Shown: in pieces, positions 13,621-16,172 of the stretch
How the letters are laid out: each line of letters begins with the position of its first letter
How positions within the stretch are numbered: position 1 is the first letter of the stretch
Assembly: GCA_002315015.1 (NCBI GenBank)
Contig: DCEX01000036.1
Location: 14,588-30,759, forward strand
Origin: Faecalibacterium sp. UBA1819
GTDB taxonomy: Bacteria > Bacillota > Clostridia > Oscillospirales > Ruminococcaceae
Length of the DNA stretch: 16,172 bases
Direction of reading: 5' to 3'
The notes under the pieces: model-generated
Told to the model about the DNA's origin: nothing
The model's input: the letters and a program-made list of their open reading frames with translations, nothing else
Database searches by the model: none
Translations under genes and position numbers: made by a program

Positions 13621-14773
13621 GTTGTATCAGCGTAATATTAAATTGATGTATGCCATTTCCTTTTTTCAGGGGATGGTGTTTTATGGTTCTATCGCCACTC
13701 TTTACCGGCAGGCGTGCGGGCTCAGCTTATTTCAAATCACACTGATTGAAAGCATTTTTTCTGTGGCCTGTATCCTTTTAGAGCTGCCCTGGGGCATTGT
13801 CGCTGACTGGCTGGGATATCGCCGTACGATGCTCCTGTGCAGCACTTTATTTTTTGTTTCCAAAATCATCTTTTGGCAAGCTGACAGCTTCGGCGGCTTT
13901 CTTTGTGAGCGTCTGCTTTTAAGTGTCGTTATCAGCGGTCTTTCTGGTGTCGATGATACCATTTTATTTCTCTCTTGCGAAAAGGGACAGGCGCAGCGCG
14001 TGTTCAGCATCTACGGGTATTTCGGCACACTGGGCATGATTCTTGCCAGCGTCTGCTTTTCCTTGTTTCTTTCCGAAAATTTTCGCGCCGCTGCGTTCTG
14101 GACGGTCGTTTCCTACGCCATTGCCGCAGCGCTCTCCTTTGGCTTAAAAGAGGTGGGAACTCCTGCTGCCCCGACGCTTTCCTCTCAAATTGCCGCTTTT
14201 CGGCCTGGTTCCTTTCTAAAGAACCGCTTTGTGATCTTTTTAATTGCCATGGCCATCACGCAAGAAGTTTACCAGCTTATTATCGTCTTTTTCAGCCAGC
14301 CGCTTTATGCGCAAGCAGGATGGAGTACGGCAACCATGGGAACCGTGCACATTGTTTTGCAGCTTCTTTCCATGAGTGTTGTGTTTTCAGATGCATTAAC
14401 AAAACGCTGGAAGCCCCGTCTCTTTTTGCCTTTGCTGCTTGTTTTTTCTTCCCTGTGTGCTTTTTTGCTTTCGTTTTCTCTGCCGTCCGCGCTTTTATTC
14501 CTTGGCGTGGCAGGCATTCAAATCAGCTGTTCCTTGCTGGGGCCGCTGCAAGCGAATATCCAAAACGAAGCTATTACCGAGCAAAACCGCGCCACCGCTT
14601 TAAGCGCACAGTCGTTATTGATGCGCGGCATTGCCATCGGCGTCAATCTGAGTCTCGGGCGGCTCTCCGAAAGCAGCTTGAGCGCTTCCCTGTCGGCATC
14701 CGGCCTTTTATTGCTGGGAGCGCTTTTCTGCGTGCTTTTATGGCAGCGCAGCCAACCGCGCAGCACACAGTAA
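13619..14773 (+). CDS. MFS transporter, probable drug/small-molecule efflux
   Basis: A 384-residue major facilitator superfamily protein with about 12 hydrophobic segments. Motif A between helices 2 and 3 reads GIVADWLGYRRT (59-70: D63, G66, R68, R69). A charged central loop near 185-205 separates the two halves, and ITEQNRATALS in the second half is usual in the family. It resembles uncharacterised clostridial MFS exporters; substrate unknown. The start is TTG: GGGAGG (13608-13613) serves either TTG 13619 (5-nt spacer) or TTG 13622 (8-nt spacer, equally possible). The first ATG at 13646 has no ribosome site. A poor start codon, a ribosome site inside a terminator, and a long leader with a mini-ORF all point to tight inducible expression. 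It is divergent from the aldo/keto reductase and convergent with a sulfatase pseudogene. Confidence 0.88.
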   Translation: MLYQRNIKLMYAISFFQGMVFYGSIATLYRQACGLSLFQITLIESIFSVACILLELPWGIVADWLGYRRTMLLCSTLFFVSKIIFWQADSFGGFLCERLLLSVVISGLSGVDDTILFLSCEKGQAQRVFSIYGYFGTLGMILASVCFSLFLSENFRAAAFWTVVSYAIAAALSFGLKEVGTPAAPTLSSQIAAFRPGSFLKNRFVIFLIAMAITQEVYQLIIVFFSQPLYAQAGWSTATMGTVHIVLQLLSMSVVFSDALTKRWKPRLFLPLLLVFSSLCAFLLSFSLPSALLFLGVAGIQISCSLLGPLQANIQNEAITEQNRATALSAQSLLMRGIAIGVNLSLGRLSESSLSASLSASGLLLLGALFCVLLWQRSQPRSTQ

Positions 14774-14806
14774 TTCCAGCGGGCTGCACATCGATAAAAC
14801 GTTATT

Positions 14807-16066
14807 TTATTTCCACTGGCTTTGGATAAACTGCTTCAGTTGTTCCGCTTGTGCATTCAACTCCGTTTGGCAGCGCAGCTGCGGCGCTGTTCGGTCGCGG
14901 TATCCCTTGCCCAGCGAATCAAACAAAATAAAGTCACTCAGCTTTTTTTGCAGTTCTTTTTTTCGTCTCCAGATAGTCCGGGTGTTCTGCCACGTTCTCC
15001 ATTTCAAATGGATCTTGTTCCAAATCCAACAGCATTGCTTGCTCCATACTGCCGCGCACGAGCAGCTTAAAGCGGCTTGTGCGAAGCATATAACCCAAGC
15101 ACGGCTGTGTCTCTGTCCCATACTGCCCTTCGGAAAAAACAAACTCACGGCTTTTTTCGTCAAACAGAGACCGTCCTTGCATCGTGTCCGGCACCGGCAA
15201 ACCGCACACGTTCAGCACTGTGGGGGCAATATCAATATTTTCCGTCAGTCTTGTGTCGTTTTGGGGCAGGTGGATGTGCTGCGGATACTTCACAAGCAGC
15301 GGAATGCGCGCCAACGGGTCATACAGATGATTGCACTTGAGCATCATGTGGTGAAAGCCCATATATTCGCCATGATTGCTGGTAAAAATAATCATGGTGT
15401 TATCGTACAAATTCTTTTCGCGCAGCAGGGCAATCAAACGGCCCACTGCATCATCAATCTCCGTAATCATGGCGTAATAGGCCGCTGTGATGGCGCGGAT
15501 ATCGTCCTCACTCAGCTGCTCATACTTCATTGCCGTTCCGTTTGTTTCCACATCACAAGCAAGGGGCTGAGGCAAATAACCGGGCAGCTGGGTGAGCGCT
15601 TTCGGGTCGTACATGGTGCTGTACGGTGCGGGCGGGTCAAACGGATGGTGGGGGTTGATATAGCCTACCATCAGCATGGAGGGTTCTCCCTCTTTCCACC
15701 GCTCAATTTCTTCCTGCGCCTAACGGGTGATCCATTCTGTCGAGTAGTCCTCTCGCGCCAAATCCGATTGCGCACACTGACACATGTCGTATAAATGGGA
15801 GCACCCCTTCTGCCGGAAGATTCCCGATTGATGGTGCAAATCGAACCGGCCAATCTTCCCCTGCTCCATCAGCCAGCGGTGGTAGTCATCTTCAAAGCGC
15901 CCACTCCGTTTTGCTCAGCCAACCGCATATGGCCAAAACCAATGTCTTGATAGGTAGGATTCATGTGCATTTTTCCCACGGCTTCGGTTCGGTAGCCATG
16001 CGCTCTGAGGACATCGGGAAAAGTTTGGTAGCCGGGCGGCAAGGTGGAAGCGTTGTCCCAAGCGCC
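14807..16066 (-). pseudogene. Sulfatase pseudogene (5'-truncated, two frameshifts, one amber codon)
   Basis: Type I sulfatase sequence can be followed on the minus strand through three frames. It begins with AWDN...LPPGYQTFPDVLRAHGYRT and VGKMHMNP (active-site K and H), then shifts frame near 15897-15904 where one base appears missing. It continues to an in-frame TAG at 15720-15722 (ITR*AQEE, probably once CAG), then NPHHPFDPP and FTSNHGEYMG, where the usual Asp before His is Asn. A second shift lies in a run of seven A's (plus-strand 14957-14963); with six A's the frame would run on to the final stop at 14807. The N-terminal part with the formylglycine Cys/Ser-x-Pro-x-Arg motif is absent: at about 16066 the sequence changes to a serine recombinase fragment. 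The intact relative would hydrolyse sulfate esters. Three lesions plus loss of the active site make it non-functional unless assembly errors are involved. Confidence 0.85.
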
Positions 16067-16068
16067 GC

Positions 16069-16172
16069 GCTGCGGTTTGCTATCTGCTCCTGTACCTGAC
16101 GGAAAACCTGTTCGCTGATAATCGGCTCCTGCGTGTTCTCCACCCGCACCCATTCACTTTGGGGCTTGCGTA
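16069..16172 (-). mobile_element. Serine recombinase fragment at window edge
   Basis: The minus strand from 16170 to about 16070 reads RKPQSEWVRVENTQEPIISE and continues as QVFRQVQEQIANR. This is the characteristic segment of the PF07508-type domain of large serine recombinases (typical form: EW..VE.THEPII....F..VQ.....R), found in clostridial transposons and phages. Homology stops near 16070, where sulfatase sequence in another frame takes over. It is a fragment, with its catalytic N-terminus beyond the window if present. It is evidence that mobile DNA rearranged this locus, or of an assembly joint. Confidence 0.7.

Noticed and set aside
15961..16149. A 62-codon minus-strand frame continuing the recombinase segment
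   Set aside because: Only the first part is recombinase; after about 16070 it reads sulfatase DNA out of frame, so it is a chimera rather than a protein.
1..16172. CRISPR arrays, tRNA or rRNA genes, replication origin
   Set aside because: No regularly spaced direct repeats, cloverleaf-type sequences, rRNA-like stretches or clustered DnaA-box-like motifs were seen in either strand.

Overview
The window looks like chromosomal DNA from a Gram-positive anaerobe of the class Clostridia, probably a gut Oscillospiraceae/Ruminococcaceae relative (inference). The basis is strong AGGAGG-type ribosome sites, sigma-A promoters, intrinsic terminators, a YlmC/YmxH sporulation-type PRC-barrel protein, an LTA-synthase-like phosphatase-fold protein and TTG starts. 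No rRNA, tRNA or CRISPR was seen. Most genes lie on the minus strand; only the HAD hydrolase and the MFS transporter are on the plus strand.

Region 1 (1-4124): the 5' part of a tandem two-domain family 2 glycosyltransferase with its own promoter and a structured leader, then the rpsB-tsf operon with promoter, a folded leader, an intercistronic terminator-like hairpin and a final terminator. Region 2 (4160-6747): an LTA-synthase-like membrane sulfatase-fold enzyme with consensus promoter and strong terminator, and a small PRC-barrel gene. Region 3 (6752-7535): a TTG-started HAD hydrolase ending at a 19-bp hairpin shared with the opposing gene.

Region 4 (7565-12165) runs from right to left: an APC permease, a CoA-disulfide-reductase-like flavoprotein fused to a rhodanese domain, and a YeeE/YedE sulfur-compound transporter. 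The last two make a plausible sulfur import and persulfide reduction unit. Ahead of the permease is a -10 box with no good -35 and a perfect 13-bp palindrome centred near -41, as expected of an activator-dependent promoter.

Region 5 (12195-14773) is the most interesting. An aldo/keto reductase (minus) and an MFS transporter (plus) diverge from overlapping promoters. The MFS promoter is a perfect TTGACA-17-TATAAT, about 280 nt from the start codon. The leader holds an imperfect palindromic element with mutually exclusive foldings, a 5-codon ORF with an excellent Shine-Dalgarno, and two successive terminators. The 3' arm of the second terminator is itself the MFS Shine-Dalgarno. This is the layout of a ribosome-dependent attenuator controlling an efflux pump, and is the best candidate here for an undescribed regulatory system.

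Region 6 (14807-16172) is a decayed sulfatase: 5'-truncated, with two frameshifts and an amber codon, abutting a fragment of a large serine recombinase at the window edge.
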